From contig NW_026251422.1 in the NCBI RefSeq assembly GCF_025118155.1, positions 124,001 to 188,000 of the forward strand: a DNA stretch of 64,000 nucleotides, read 5' to 3'. This DNA comes from Cokeromyces recurvatus (taxonomy: Eukaryota > Mucoromycota > Mucoromycetes > Mucorales > Mucoraceae). How positions within the stretch are numbered: position 1 is the first letter of the stretch; each line of letters opens with the position of its first letter. The translations under genes and the position numbers were made by a program. The notes under the pieces are model-generated. The model saw nothing but the letters and a program-made list of their open reading frames with translations. It was not told the origin of the DNA and did no database searches. Positions 34,352 through 49,969 of the stretch are shown piece by piece.

Positions 34352-35892
34352 CAGTGCGTCCGCCGTCAATTGGATAAATTTTTGAGATTTATTTGATCAT
34401 TTTATCTGAGGTATATTTTGTTATACCATTATCGCATTGCGAGATTCTTTTTCGAATGAGCAAGGATATTTTTTATGAAGATGGTGCTGGTAGCCTCATT
34501 GATGAACAAGGCGAGCAAGCAAAAACATTTCTTGAAGAAAAGTCGTTTCGTTTGAAAAGATTAACAGATCTCCGAAAATACATTAAGAATAAGGATCTCC
34601 GATTTGAAACGATCAGTTAAGACGATGCAGTCATGAAAGAGGCTAGTCCAAAGAAAGAAAGACCTCTTGAGTATAACGTTTATACAATGGAATACCGTAG
34701 ACGTTACTTATATTATTTAAAAGAAAAACGCATGAAACCAAAAGATGCAGCCATAGCCGCAAATGGAAAAAGGCTTATGAAGATGATTTGGAAAGGAAGA
34801 TTCCTATCAAAAAGACGAACCTGAATCCCAACAGACCAGTCAGTCAACTGAACAAAGCTCATAAAGTCTATCTAACCAGTTTTTTTTTTTTTTTTTGATG
34901 ATGACTCAACTGCAACAATCCAGGACGCATTTGAAAGCTTGATAGCCAACTTTGCTGGCTTACAAATAAAAAAAACAAGAGTAGCCGAGTTCATGAAGGA
35001 AGAATGTAATCTCAGCATCAAACTTATTAACCGACACCCTCTTGCCAGAAACGAAGATAAAAATCTGAAAGCTTGTGCTGAATGGGTTGAGAAATTGATC
35101 AACAATGGCGTCAATTATCTCGACACTTGTATATTCGTTGATGAGTCTGGGTTTGATATTAATACGCGATGTAGTCGTGGTTAGTCACAGCGCAGTACAA
35201 AAGCAATTACCACAACCCCTTCAACCAAGGCTACCTCATATACTGTTCTTGGTACAATATCGGCTAATGGTGTTGTCAATGTGAGTATGCGAGAATCTGG
35301 AAATGTTAAGAGAAGGAAAGTTGTAGGGGCCAAAAAAAAGAAAGGCTCCTGAAGATAAATTAACTATTCCCAGTGGCGCTACTGGTGATCATTATCTTTT
35401 GTTTCTTAACGATACTATGGATATTATAGATGAGTTCCCAGAAATGAAAGGATTTTTTATTGTTATGGACAATGCTCCAATCCATGTTCCTGCTATGTTT
35501 AACCCTGTAATTGTAAGTCGGGGCTATAAGACATTATACCTTCCTCCCTACTCGTCCAAACTCAACCCAATAGAACAATTTTAGGCCATTCTTAAGGGAA
35601 AAGTAAAGCGAAGTAAACTTAATGATGTTGAACCGTTTACTTCAAGAATTATTGAGGCTAGTGAAGAAGTACCTGTTGAGCATCTTCGAAATATTATTCA
35701 ACATTCCGTAAACCAGTTTAGCAATTGCTTAAGTAAGGTTTCTCTATAACTTTCCCTTAACATTATTTAAGGTATAATAATTTTTTAAAAAAAAAAAAAA
35801 GAAAAAGAAAAAGAAAAGAAAAAAGAAAAAAAAGATCAATTGAATTTAAATAAAATGACCAACTAAATTTCAAAAAAATGGGCTCATCTTAG
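34352..35892 (+). mobile_element. Inactivated Tc1/mariner-type DDE element
   Basis: Transposase remnants run from about 34459 to 35749. A basic N-terminal DNA-binding part (YLYYLKEKRMKPKDAAIAAN, then W-K-K-A-Y in another frame) is followed by FVDESGFD (first Asp), FIVMDNAPIH (second Asp) and YLPPYSSKLNPIEQF (Glu), the DDE triad of the Tc1/mariner superfamily. Stops at 34618-34620, 35182-35184 and 35582-35584 (the last replacing the usual Trp after IEQF), plus frame changes near 34763 and 35340, kill it. The imperfect inverted ends are about 34370-34404 (...TTTGATCATTTTAT) and 35855-35890 (ATAAAATGACCAAC...). The left end begins CAGTGCGTCCGCCGT. Confidence 0.8.
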
Positions 35893-36276
35893 TTAATTTA
35901 AAAAAAAAAATAATTTGATTGTAAAGGAAGAATAATAATCATGATAATTTGTCTGATAGGATATTAGTCAATAGTTTACATAATCACTACTACACCACAT
36001 TTATTAAAGTCAATTTGGAGCAAAAAGATATTTTATTATACAATCAATAGTAAATATATTTTCTTAGAGAAAAAAGAAAAGGCACAAGATTATTAAAAGA
36101 CGCGTAAAAAAAAAAGAGATATTTATTTATTTTTATTTTCATTTTTATTTCATATAAAAAAAGTGAATCCCCAATTCGTCAACAGTAAAAATAATAATAT
36201 TTACTGCAGTCCAAAGGTGGCCGCGTGGAGGCTAGGATTCGTTGCACCTTCTTTGTTCTTGTATTTTTTATTTTTA
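35893..36276. other. Spacer, no gene seen
   Basis: AT-rich. GGTGGCCGCGTGGAGG near 36215 resembles a tRNA A-box but no tRNA fold follows. Confidence 0.5.
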
Positions 36277-36442
36277 CTAGGAGGTTAGAAAAAACCCATA
36301 GCTATCACAATATGTAACGCCCTCTGAATCAACAAGATACCCTACAATGTCCTCCTAATTCAAGGAGGGCAAGATAGGGTGTCTTGTTGATTCAGAAGGC
36401 GTTACATAAGTGATAACCATGAGAAAAAGAATTTCCTCCTAG
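36277..36442. mobile_element. Foldback/MITE-like palindromic element
   Basis: The two arms are inverted copies of each other, about 70 bp each: CTAGGAGG...TATGTAACGCC(C/T)TCTGAATCAACAAGA(T/C)ACCCTA, with a loop of about 30 bp. Only a few mismatches and small gaps occur in the stem. The size and near-perfect hairpin are as expected for a non-autonomous foldback element. No ORF. Confidence 0.75.
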
Positions 36443-37096
36443 GGCAGGGAAGAAGAAGAAGAATAAAATAGTATTATTTAATGACTTACCTACAAAAGAA
36501 ATAGTAATAATAAAGAAGAAAAAGAAGAAAAAATAACTTTGAATATCTACTTTTTTATAAGAATAAGGAGGTCGTTGTTGTAAATTACAGTCACAATCAT
36601 ATGAAATCGATAAGAATATGTGTTACCCCACATTTAATACACACAGTTACATTATTTAATTTTCTTTATTTCTTATAAAAAGTAACGATGTGTAGAATAG
36701 TAAAATGTTGTCAATTTTATATCTTCTTTATGACTATATGAAATGTGTTTATGCTAAAGAAAAGAAAAGTAAGTAAAATAAATGTCTTTTGTTTTCACTT
36801 TTTTGTTTATATTCTCATAAACTTTCTTTTTTCCTATTTAGGCAACTAATATGCATCTCATTTGTACAAAATACTACTATTTTCCAACAAAGGGTGTTTA
36901 ATAGTCTAGTCTCCCTTATGTTGTGCTTAAAATCATTCTTTTACTCACATACATCGTTTGCGAAAATGATGTTGTAAAGATTAACAATTTTAGCTTCTTT
37001 GATGCATGCTATGAAAACCAGTTTAAGTATCTTTGACTTGCATTCACAGTAATATTTTCCACCCCCTTTTAAATACTAAGATATATTATAAATAAT
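36443..37096. other. Spacer, no gene seen
   Basis: Nothing supported; the ORF at 36789-36977 is hydrophobic by composition only. Confidence 0.5.
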
Positions 37097-37133
37097 GAAT
37101 TCCTTGATCCGCTTGTTTAATCAGCTCATGACA
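37097..37133 (+). repeat. Third, partial copy of the 2.68-kb repeat terminus
   Basis: Matches the last part of copy 1 (from GAATTCCTTGATCC to GCTCATGACA) but lacks 22 bp between two TCA triplets. It ends at exactly the same base as the two long copies, confirming that terminus. Confidence 0.75.
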
Positions 37134-37315
37134 TCAAGTCTTGAAAAAGCCCGTCAATTAGGTAAACAAATAATGTGGTGTAGTTAGGTGTTTGGGAGCA
37201 TAATCCTTCAGCTATTAACTTTTATACACGTCAAGGTTTCTATAAAGTGGGAAGCCATACATTCAAATTAGGTTCACAAAAAGATACAGATTATATTATG
37301 ATCAAGACACTTTAG
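37134..37315 (+). pseudogene. 3' fragment of a GNAT-type N-acetyltransferase gene
   Basis: Directly after the repeat terminus the DNA reads SSLEKARQLGKQIMW, then after a 5-nt disruption (TGTAG) LGVWEHNPSAINFYTRQGFY and KVGSHTFKLGSQKDTDYIMI plus K-T-L and a stop. This is the C-terminal half of a GNAT fold: motif B N-P-x-A-I-x-F-Y-x-R-x-G-F and the final strand D-x-I-M-x-K. The N-terminal acetyl-CoA loop is absent, so the gene has been cut at the repeat boundary. Confidence 0.75.
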
Positions 37316-38111
37316 ATTTGCTGTAATATTATTATTAATAAATATTAGATTTTTAACGTACATTAAAATGAATTGGGTCTATTCCAATGATTACAATGGC
37401 TGTAAAGGAATCTTATAAAGACTAAAAGGGAGATAAGAAAAATGATATATAACATGTTATTATATACCAAATATAAAGGAGGAAATGCATTTCTTTTTTT
37501 AAATCTCTACTGTTGCTACATTTCAGCTCAGAAACAGTATAATCATCTCTTTTTTGTAACAAAGATATCAATTAGAATAGTTTGTTCTGATGATGCCTAT
37601 TTTTTCTTTAAAAAAAATAATAATCCATAGCAATAATGTTCATATTACTGCTGTCTTTTCATCAGAGCTATTTTCACTGTATAATTTACGGCTTTTGAAA
37701 TATAATTCTTGACCTCTTTTGGCCTTCAGGTTTGTAGGCATTGACAAGTATTTGACAATATACTACACAGCACAAGGGGATTTATTAGGTAATTCATTTC
37801 AACTTTTTTTTTTTTTTTGGAAAAATAGTTAAATAAAGTTAAGGAATCATTTAATACTATACTAATTATCTAAATAGAAGCATGATATATATTATAAACT
37901 AATTCTGATATCCTTTTTTTTTAATTGATTAAATATATGGAAGAAGGAGGAACTTATTTGATACCAAATCTTGATAATATATAAATGAGTGGTAAAAATA
38001 TAAAAATATTACCAACTAAGGTCTTAAAGCCAACGAGTCAGTTATACAAAATACTCAATAGCATAATAGATACTGTAAATATAATCTTTATTTTAACATG
38101 TATTAACAAAG
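37316..38111. other. Spacer, no gene seen
   Basis: AT-rich. ORFs at 37442-37630 and 37985-38176 have no motifs; the latter runs into the 3' end of the phosphatase gene on the opposite strand. Confidence 0.5.
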
Positions 38112-41100
38112 TTATTTTCTTAAAGGATTTAATGATTTTAAAAGCTGTAATAAGAACTTTTCACGCTTTTCCTTAGCTACAATAGGATTACGCTCCTTAA
38201 AATCTACAGGAGGTCTCAACAGCACAGTAAATAACTCCACTAAAGTAAATCAATTAGTGATATTATCGTTATACACATTATAATTCTTTACAATACCTAT
38301 TCTACTTTCCCTTTCTTTTTTAACCGAGTCTGGAGCATTGTCAATAGCCTGTTTCAAGAACATACCAATATACAAAAACACATTAAAATGATATAACGGT
38401 AGTGTATTCTTGAACTAAAGTTATAGGTTAGTAAATTTAATCTACTCAACTAATAAAACTCACATTATTTATGGCCTCTACTGATTCAGAAGCATCTAAG
38501 GCACGCTCATATAAATAGGTAGGAACAACAGATTCAGGAAGGCATTCAAGAAATGCAACCAGAACATCGACCATAGAGTTAGCACTAATCGCTTCCTTTG
38601 CACGCTTACTATCATCATCATTCATTGTCAACTCAGAAAGGGTACTATTAAGTTGAGAAAGATTGTCCTCAACAGAAGGTTCACCACCCAATAGAATATT
38701 CGTATCAAACTGTTGTCCGTTATCAAGACATTCTCGAATATAAGTAGAGACGATTAAATCGCCATGTTCGAGAAATAAAGATTTCTAAACAAAATATATT
38801 AGATACAAACGTTATTATTAAATATAGTTACTTGCAATAAAAAACATATTTGGGTTCCATAAGAAATTTAAAATCTTCCATAATTGTTGTGGTAAATCAA
38901 TTTGATTAAGTAATGAACTAAGTTCTGGAGAATTTGTATTCTTATTAGCTGTCGTGATTTTTGCTCTTTCTAAATTTTTTGCAGTTGTTTCATTGATAGG
39001 TATTGACATTTTCGATAATTCTTCAAGAGGTGTGCCAAAACAAGTCTTGATGTATTCACCCGTAATAGAGATAAAGAAATCTTTACTATTCTCAAGTCGA
39101 AGGATGAGGATATCATCAATTATTTGATCACCACGATTAAAAGGTGCTGAAATAGTGGGATCAATGGTTATTTCGAACCGAATGACCACCTTTTCACCAG
39201 GCGCAACTACACCAGAAATGGGTGTTACTTGAAGCCATGATGGTAAAATAATACCTGTATCATCTTTTGGTAGAAATTTAAAGACGGTCAGGACTTGTCC
39301 TGTATTTTCTAAAATAATATTTTTTTCCTTATATTCCATAAAATGTACATTTCCAAAATCAACGTACGATGAAGATATTTTTCCACGTGGTTGCTCATCT
39401 TGGCTATCTATCAATTGTTTAACTAAACTATCTACCGTTTTTTCCTGCTGTTGACTGTTAATCTTTCTTATATTTAATTCGATTAAAGCTCTAACAGGCT
39501 TATGATCACTCATCATCATTTCCATACAGTCAGCATAACTTAATAACTTCAGATTTTGTTTGTCTATATCTTTTCGCTCTTTCTTCCATAAAATTCGATC
39601 TGTCCACGATGGTGCACGTCGTTTTTCACTACAAAAGACGATAATTAAGACTATTTTTTAACATCACACACACACATATATATATATACTACCTAGTATC
39701 ATATTGATTTGTGCCTGCATCATATTTATATGTCGGTGGAAACGTGATTTGACCCTCCTCAAACATTGGGAAAGTCCTACCAGCTTTACGCTCTATAGAT
39801 AATTGATCATAATCTAAAAGCACATCCAGTTTATCTTGCCGAATATAATTTTTGATAATGGCTTCGTTTAAATTAATTCGATAATTCAAATCACCACACC
39901 AAATCAAAAAACTATAATAATATGCATTTATTAATACTAAGCCAATTTATCTTGGTAAATAAAACTTACTCATTATGAAATATCGATGCGTCAGTTGACC
40001 AATTACGTATAACATTATTACTTTCTAAAAACGACACTCCTTCATCACCACCATCATTCCAAGAATATGATATGTACTCTGTAATAGGGTCATGTTGATA
40101 GGGAAATACTAGTCTTTTAGTAATTTCTGTAAAATCTTGATTTCTTTTCTCTGTTCTATCTGTAAATGCAGCCAGATGACTAGTAACAAAGCATAAATAG
40201 CTATCATAAAATCTAAATCGAACTGAAATGCCTCCTTTATTTCCCTATTATATAACTGTTATTATTCAACGTCTTTCCAAAATATACATATATGTTGAAT
40301 CATTATACCATCATGTTCATCAAGCCAACACCGGCATATGTGCTCGTCACTTCTGAAATAAATGGTTTATGTTTTTTCTTTGCGATAATGACAATTAGCA
40401 TAGTAACAAGCTGTTTAGATTCTACTTTATAATAATCTTCGCCATTGTTTTTTAATGAATCAATAATCCCTTTAACCCAGGCATTTTCCTTTGTAGGATC
40501 GTATCGAATATATGCTTCTGTATTAGTTTCCATTTCTTGAAGTCTAACCAGAAATATATATATATATATATTAAAAAAAATGTTTGTATCGCTTAGGCTA
40601 TAAGAACTTACCCAATTACATAAAAGTCTGGGTCAATAGTGGTACCATCATCAGTGGTTAAAGTTCCCTGTAACCAATCTTTTAGTGACGGAGTAGGTAA
40701 ACTACCATGAACATTCCATGTACCCACAAAGACACTATATAAATATAGACAATGAGATTAAGATCGACAATATATATTTTTGTATGTATATAAATATATA
40801 TATATATATAACTACACCTACTGTGTCCTTTGCCAGTTTACAAATTCATCCTCCTTTTTTATCAATTGTGCATTAATCCAATGATTTTTGGCATCTTCAA
40901 ACGTAATTTTACGTGCCTTTGGGGCATTAATAGTTCTAGTGCGCTTTAGATTAATTTTTGCAATTGTCTCTGCTCTCTGTATTGGTAATACATATCGTAA
41001 GGTATTTGCTGGATCATTTATATCATCTCTAACAGGTACAGAATTAGATCTGACTGGCTTTTTTTTCTGCGATTCAGTAGCTATAAAATACAAATAGCAT

Positions 41101-42015
41101 CTAATATACCTTTTTTTCCTTTCTGTTGTATGAACTTACCGCCAAGCTTAGAATATACTTTAACCCATTCATGCGATTGATCACTTTTGGAACTCAAATG
41201 ATTTGCTTCTACATAATATAATATTATTCAATACACAAAATAGAATATACGGAATATAAATATATACATAATACACACCAGCGATTGATTTTAATTGTTT
41301 TACTTTATTCAATATTTCTGACATATTATTCTTCTCGAGAAAAATGACACTTGCCAAGCTTTGATTTACAGAGAACGTAACTAGAAGGTCTTGGTAACAT
41401 TTTAACAATAAGTGATACGAATTATTATTATTATTATTTTTAGATTACTTACCTGATTTATGATTTGTAAAGTTGGATTGCACTATGACAAGAAGAAAAG
41501 TGTTTAAAATCACTTTTTTTGCATAATTCAAAATTCTCGCTTACCTATGTCTATTTTTAAGTCTGAATATATAGGAATAACCTCTAATACAATAGGTGGC
41601 ATAGAAGGTATCTGAGATTCTTCAAAAAAAATCAAGCTATTTCAGCTTTATTAGCTGACTGTTTAAAAATATTTACTATGTATTTTTTTTGTCTACCATG
41701 CTTCTTCTCCTACTGGGGTTTCATCGGTATTATGTAATACTACAGCAAGTAAACCATTTACACATTTTGAAGCATCTCGAACTACTTTAACTTCAACGCA
41801 GTAATTATAATAAACGAAAGTTAAGGAAACAAGTATAAGCATAAGATATATATATACATATATATATATAGTCTGAACACGAGATGACTTTCCCTCCCCT
41901 CTCCCACTTTATTGTTTTAAAACAATAAAACTTAAAAAAAAAAGGATATGAATTCAGCTTTGTCTGGAGGAATGACTAAACCATCTACTACACTTTGTTT
42001 CTTTTTTTGACCCAT
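38112..42015 (-). CDS. OCRL/INPP5B-type inositol polyphosphate 5-phosphatase
   Basis: Fifteen exons: 42015-41950, 41800-41697, 41636-41545, 41482-41453, 41380-41279, 41208-41140, 41080-40822, 40734-40612, 40543-40309, 40244-39970, 39911-39693, 39628-38836, 38784-38464, 38414-38297 and 38239-38112; 977 aa. The catalytic domain shows FVGTWNVHG, GLQEME, GNKGGISVRF, FVTSHLAAF, IWCGDLNYRI, RRAPSWTDRILW and MMSDHKPVRA, all canonical for Mg2+-dependent 5-phosphatases. An ASH domain (ENTGQVLTVFKFLP...SGVVAPGEKVVIRFE) and a C-terminal RhoGAP-like helical domain (FLECLPESVVP, LPLYHFNVFLYIGMFLKQ) follow, the order found in OCRL/INPP5B. The N-terminal 200 residues may hold a PH-like fold. These enzymes remove the 5-phosphate of PI(4,5)P2 on endosomes and Golgi. 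Intron 1 is AT-AC (U12 type), intron 12 is GC-AG and the rest are GT-AG. Confidence 0.9.
38785..38835 (-). other. GC-AG intron in the 5-phosphatase
   Basis: The only way to keep frame between MFFI and KSLFLEHGDL is a donor GCAAGT, the strong consensus for GC-AG introns. The overlapping GTAACT three bases on would shift frame. The acceptor is TTTAG. Confidence 0.7.
41801..41949 (-). other. U12-type AT-AC intron in the 5-phosphatase
   Basis: On the minus strand the donor is ATATCCTTTT and a TTCCTTAAC branch box lies at 41828-41820. The intron ends in AC at 41802-41801, 20 nt after the branch A, and is 149 nt long. It joins codons ...GAA TTC / TGC GTT... exactly in phase 0. No GT-AG alternative preserves the frame: ten T then AA put a stop directly after the donor. 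Confidence 0.8.
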
Positions 42016-42590
42016 AATCACTACAAATAATAACTATATTTTGTTTATATTTATATGTGTATATAAAAGGTGTATGACTTGTATTATCGAAAATAATAAT
42101 AATAATAAAAAAAAAGAATGGTTTCTATAACATTACTTAAATTTTCTTTTCATAGTCAAAAATAGGCAACTGGATATTTATTTAACCGACGTCATTATGA
42201 TAAAGTAATAATGGCTACAAGTAAAATCAATTATAAAATGATCTATTACTTAATATAATAAAATTCTCAAAGGTGTTGTCATTTGTTTTAAACTGTTCTT
42301 TATTATTTATTTATTTATTTTTTTATTCTATTCGCATTTTCAAACTGGTCTTACAGATGTTTAATCATCAAATGTTATATACAATTAAATCCATTTCTAA
42401 TGAAAAAAAAAAAAAAAAAAAAGGCAAAAGTAACATCAATCTAACTGCCCCAGCAATCTTTCACACTTTGTTCACAGAAAAAGGGATTAAATAAAGTTGG
42501 TTCCTCTGAGTGAGTGACTCAGTTTTAATATCCTCAACTTTTAAAGCGCGTTCAAATAATTTTTTTTTTTTTTCATTCTTTTTATTTATT

Positions 42591-42623
<33 letters not shown>

Positions 42624-42650
42624 TTAACTGATTGCTTTACTCATAGAACA
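42016..42650. promoter_or_regulatory. Divergent upstream region of the 5-phosphatase (-) and actin-related protein (+)
   Basis: 635 bp between two ATGs facing apart. It contains T-rich tracts, the longest at about 42599-42622 close to the + gene. No defined TATA or factor site was identified. Confidence 0.5.
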
Positions 42651-44043
42651 ATGTCAATTGCTCTTCAGGAGGAAAATTTTGTTGTCATTAATGTCGGATC
42701 TTCTACCACAACAGCTGGAATTGGGATGCATGATACGAATAAACCTCCTTCAGTGGTAAGCATGTGCCATAATCCTTTCTTAATCAGTACTCATTGAATA
42801 TTATAGAGTGTTAACATGGCAGATTATAATTATCCAATTAAAAACAACACGATCGTCAATTGGAAAGACCTTGAAGAATGCTGGCATCATATTTTATTTA
42901 AAGAACTCAACATTAAGAAATCACGTAATGAAAGTCCTGTTTTACTTACAGTACCTGTTCAATGGACAAAATTAGAACATGAACGCATTACCCAAATATT
43001 TTTCGAAAACTTCAATGTACCTGGTATTTATATTGCACCCCAACCCCTTTTGACTCTATTTGGTTGTGGTGCTGTGTCTGGTATTGTTATTGATATTGGA
43101 AGTGAAATCACAGGTAAAATAGGATAAATGGTTATATCAAACACACTCACTTAATGTCATTTAGATGTCAATGTTGTTGTCGATAGTAACGTTCAATCTC
43201 AATCTAGCTTTACTGTCCCCATTGGAGGAAATCATTTTGATAAATATTTGCTTGAATTAATGAATAAAGATAGTAAACTCGTTGAACAATTTACAGCTAT
43301 ATCCGATGTAGAATTAGACATTGAATTCGCTAAATTCATTCGTGAATCACCAGGATTATATAATGTTTCTATTGGTCATGAATTAAACGAAAATAAGGTA
43401 ATAGCTGAATTATCAAATGCCATGGAAGAATTGCCTATTGAATCGACAGAAGAGCTTTTGGATGAAGACAATCCTAAGAAAGTAGATGAGGAAGAGGTTG
43501 GAGATATGCCTGAAAATATTGAAGTCGAATATAAAGGACATAAATTTACGATTGGATCTTATCGTCATCAAATGTCTGATCCCTTATTTTTGCCAGAATT
43601 AGTTAATGTGAATAGTTTATCACTTTCAGAAGCAATGCGATTAGCCATCATGAATTGTGAGCCACCTGAGATTAGACCCAAAATTTGGGAAAATATTGTT
43701 ATTGCTGGAGGTTGCTGTAGGATGCCAGGAATAGCAAAACGTATTAAATCAGAAGTTCAACTGTTTTTACCTCAATCAGATAATGCAGGCGATACACAAC
43801 CTCGTCAATTAAACTTTTTACGAATTCCTGATTACTTTACCGTACTTAAAGAGAAACAATATCAGCAATATTCAACATGGCTAGGTGCAGAAATTGTTGC
43901 TAAGGTAAATAGCTAAATAAAGTCCATGACTATTAATATATTAACTTAATTTATAGCTTGTATTTATGGATGCAAAAAATTACATTAGTAAAGTAGACTA
44001 TAATGAATCTGGTCCCTCTGTTGTTCATACCAAAACTTACTAA
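42651..44043 (+). CDS. Actin-related protein (divergent, possibly Arp9-like)
   Basis: Exons 42651-42755, 42807-43113, 43165-43904 and 43957-44043; 412 aa with consistent phases. Actin-fold landmarks are VVINVGSSTTTAGIG (phosphate-1-like loop), SPVLLTVPVQWTKLEHERIT, PQPLLTLFGCGAVSGIVIDI (phosphate-2-like), VPIGGNHFDKYL (G-G-x-x-F/L of actins), ENIVIAGGCCRMPGIAKRIK and STWLGAEIVAK. An acidic insertion (about residues 245-275) separates subdomains. Nucleotide-binding residues are changed compared with actin, so it is an ARP, not actin. Size and divergence suggest a chromatin-remodeller ARP such as Arp9, but the subfamily is uncertain. It ends 173 bp from the convergent PMR1-like gene. Confidence 0.8.
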
Positions 44044-44216
44044 ACTCTATAATATATCATCATTGACCAGCTAAAAAAAAAGAATAAATAAGTTTTTATT
44101 TTTTTTTTTCTTTTATTCTAATTCTAATAAAAAAAAAAAAGAAAGAAAGAAAGATAAAATGAGAGAGAAAATTATGTGTATATAAACAAAAGGAGTATAT
44201 GTTATAGATATATAAA

Positions 44217-47647
<3,431 letters not shown>

Positions 47648-49969
47648 TTTGATGTATGAGTCTTTTCCTTTTCTAAAGAAAAGAAGTCGAATACTTTATT
47701 TTTAAGAAAAGCTCGAGAAAGAGACACACACAAAAAAAAAATAAAATAAAATAAAATAAAATAAAATAAAATAAAACAAAAAATAAAGAAATAAAAAAAA
47801 ATATATAAGAAAATATCCAGTTTTGCCCCATTGGGAGTAATAAAATACGGAATGGTTATACTAAATTGGAAAAAAAAAATTCCAGGTTTTAAAGGGTTCG
47901 TACCACACCTTTTTCAGAAATTATCCTACTATAAAGTAAAATGTTTATGCGTATATAAGCTTAATTAAAATAAAAAAGCTTCTATAAATTATAAAGAGTT
48001 TTATTGTTGAAATATGTGTAGAAGTCTAACTACAAAACGAATTGTAAGCCTATCTGAAGCCATATTTTGTTAAGCAGAGGGATAAATAAACAGAAATTAT
48101 TATATTTTACTTTCGATAAGTTGTTCTTCTAATGCTTCTTCTTATTCTACATATACCACTTTCTTAAGATCTTAATGAATACCGAAACCCTATAGGAGTA
48201 ACTTAGTGTGTACAAAGAGAGCAATCAATACTAATCGTGTTGATACAGGCAGCTTAGTCTAGATTAGTCTCTCTACAATCTTGTTTTGCATATCTATTAC
48301 GATTGATAATAAACAAAGCATTTGGTAATTAACGCTCAATATGAACCAAATTAAATAATACATAATACTTTATTAAGCCTTGTCTCACTACAAATGGTGA
48401 ACTTGCCTACCATTTATATATGATCTGGAACTAGTTGTTTGATTAAATATTTCCAGACTTTATATTTTGCAATGTGGATAATAGCTGTTTGTTTTATATT
48501 CATTAATCCACAAAACTGAAAAGCCGAACCCCTTCATAAATTTTCTAAAATCTGCACCAAGTATAGATTTGTGTAGCTACACATAAATAGCAGAACAAAT
48601 TCCCATTATAAAGATACATTTTATCCATAACTTCCTTTTTTTTTTAAATCGTCAGCAGACCTTCTTCAGCAAGTTGTTTTTGAGAATATAAGCGTGGAAT
48701 TATTCTGGAAAAAAGGTATATAACTTGCTTATATCTTTATTATTATTATTATTAGGACTTTATCCGAATAATTCTATTAATAACAATAACAGCAGCAATT
48801 CAGCTCCCTCTTGGCTGCTATAAGCTTATTCTTCATTTAATATAGATGTAAAATATAATTAATTATTGATTATAGTTTTTTTATATGGCAAAAACGATTT
48901 ATACATGCTTTCTACTGCTTTATACTTTTTAATTATATAAAAAAAAAGCAGTAAAGATATGACATACTTTACCTGGTAAAAATAATTAAATATTATTCCT
49001 AGTGTTGATGGACTTTAAAATTATATGCTTTACCTTTTTTGGATAAGCATTTCTCTTATAGAAACCCAACAATATATGAATTTGTCCGGACCGAATTAAA
49101 AGGTACTAATTAAAACTTACTTTCCTTTTAGGTACAAGGATAAAAAAAAATAAGAGAAGGAAAATTAAGAAGGAAAAAACTGTGCAAATCAATTAGATAT
49201 AGTATAATACAGCTATTTGATGGATAAACAAATCGGGAAGTTACTTTGTAAAATGAACAGGGTTGACATGTTGGCAGCATGTTGTGAAGGAATGGCTACT
49301 AAAGTTATTTTATCGCTTCAAATATCTGGATCCTTTTGGTGTATTTGTAGACATTAGGTTATAGTATTATGCTTTGTAAAGAGGCTTAAAAGCATAATTG
49401 GAGCAAAATATCAAGTATTTGCTAGGTATATACCAGGTTTGCTAATGCAGACACCTGATTCATTCTACATATGACATAAGTAGTTATACAATCGTATCTA
49501 AGAATATTGTAGATTGACAAGAAGAAAGGAGCGTTGAATAAACTGAAGTAGTTTTACACTTATCTATTTTTTTTTCTGTAGTAAATATCGTTAAATGTGT
49601 TTAATTCTCTGGTCTGGTTAGTTGTGTCTAAGGAATGGGTTTAGGCTAATATTTTTCACTGGAGATATTCTAGAAAGTTTATACAACTGTGATTAGCACG
49701 AAAGTTGACTTATATATGGGAGTAACCTAGTTTAATAAGAACATCTTTCAATAATTGTAAGGAGAATAATATAATTTTTGTCTATAATACATAAGAATAT
49801 TCTCGTATAGAGAGGAGTTTAGTAAATTATAGCATGACTTTTATAGATGTTCCTTTTAAATTATTAAAAATTTTCCTCATATATATTGGCTTTGAGCGTT
49901 TTCATGCTTGGAATAATGGAAGAAAGTAAGTTTTACAGATAAGCTAGTCATAGTTCAACTGAGAACGAA
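47648..49969. other. 2.3 kb upstream of PMR1; no gene seen
   Basis: An (AAAAT)n tract at about 47737-47775 lies close to the PMR1 start. The rest is AT-rich without a supported gene. Confidence 0.55.

Noticed and set aside
36205..36245. tRNA-like A-box (GGTGGCCGCGTGGAGG) suggesting a tRNA or SINE
   Set aside because: No matching B-box or cloverleaf arms; GGATTCGTTGC does not fit the T-arm consensus.
37895..37925. Second U12-like donor (ATATCCTTTTTT on plus strand)
   Set aside because: No coding sequence ends there and no TTCCTTAAC box follows; a chance match.
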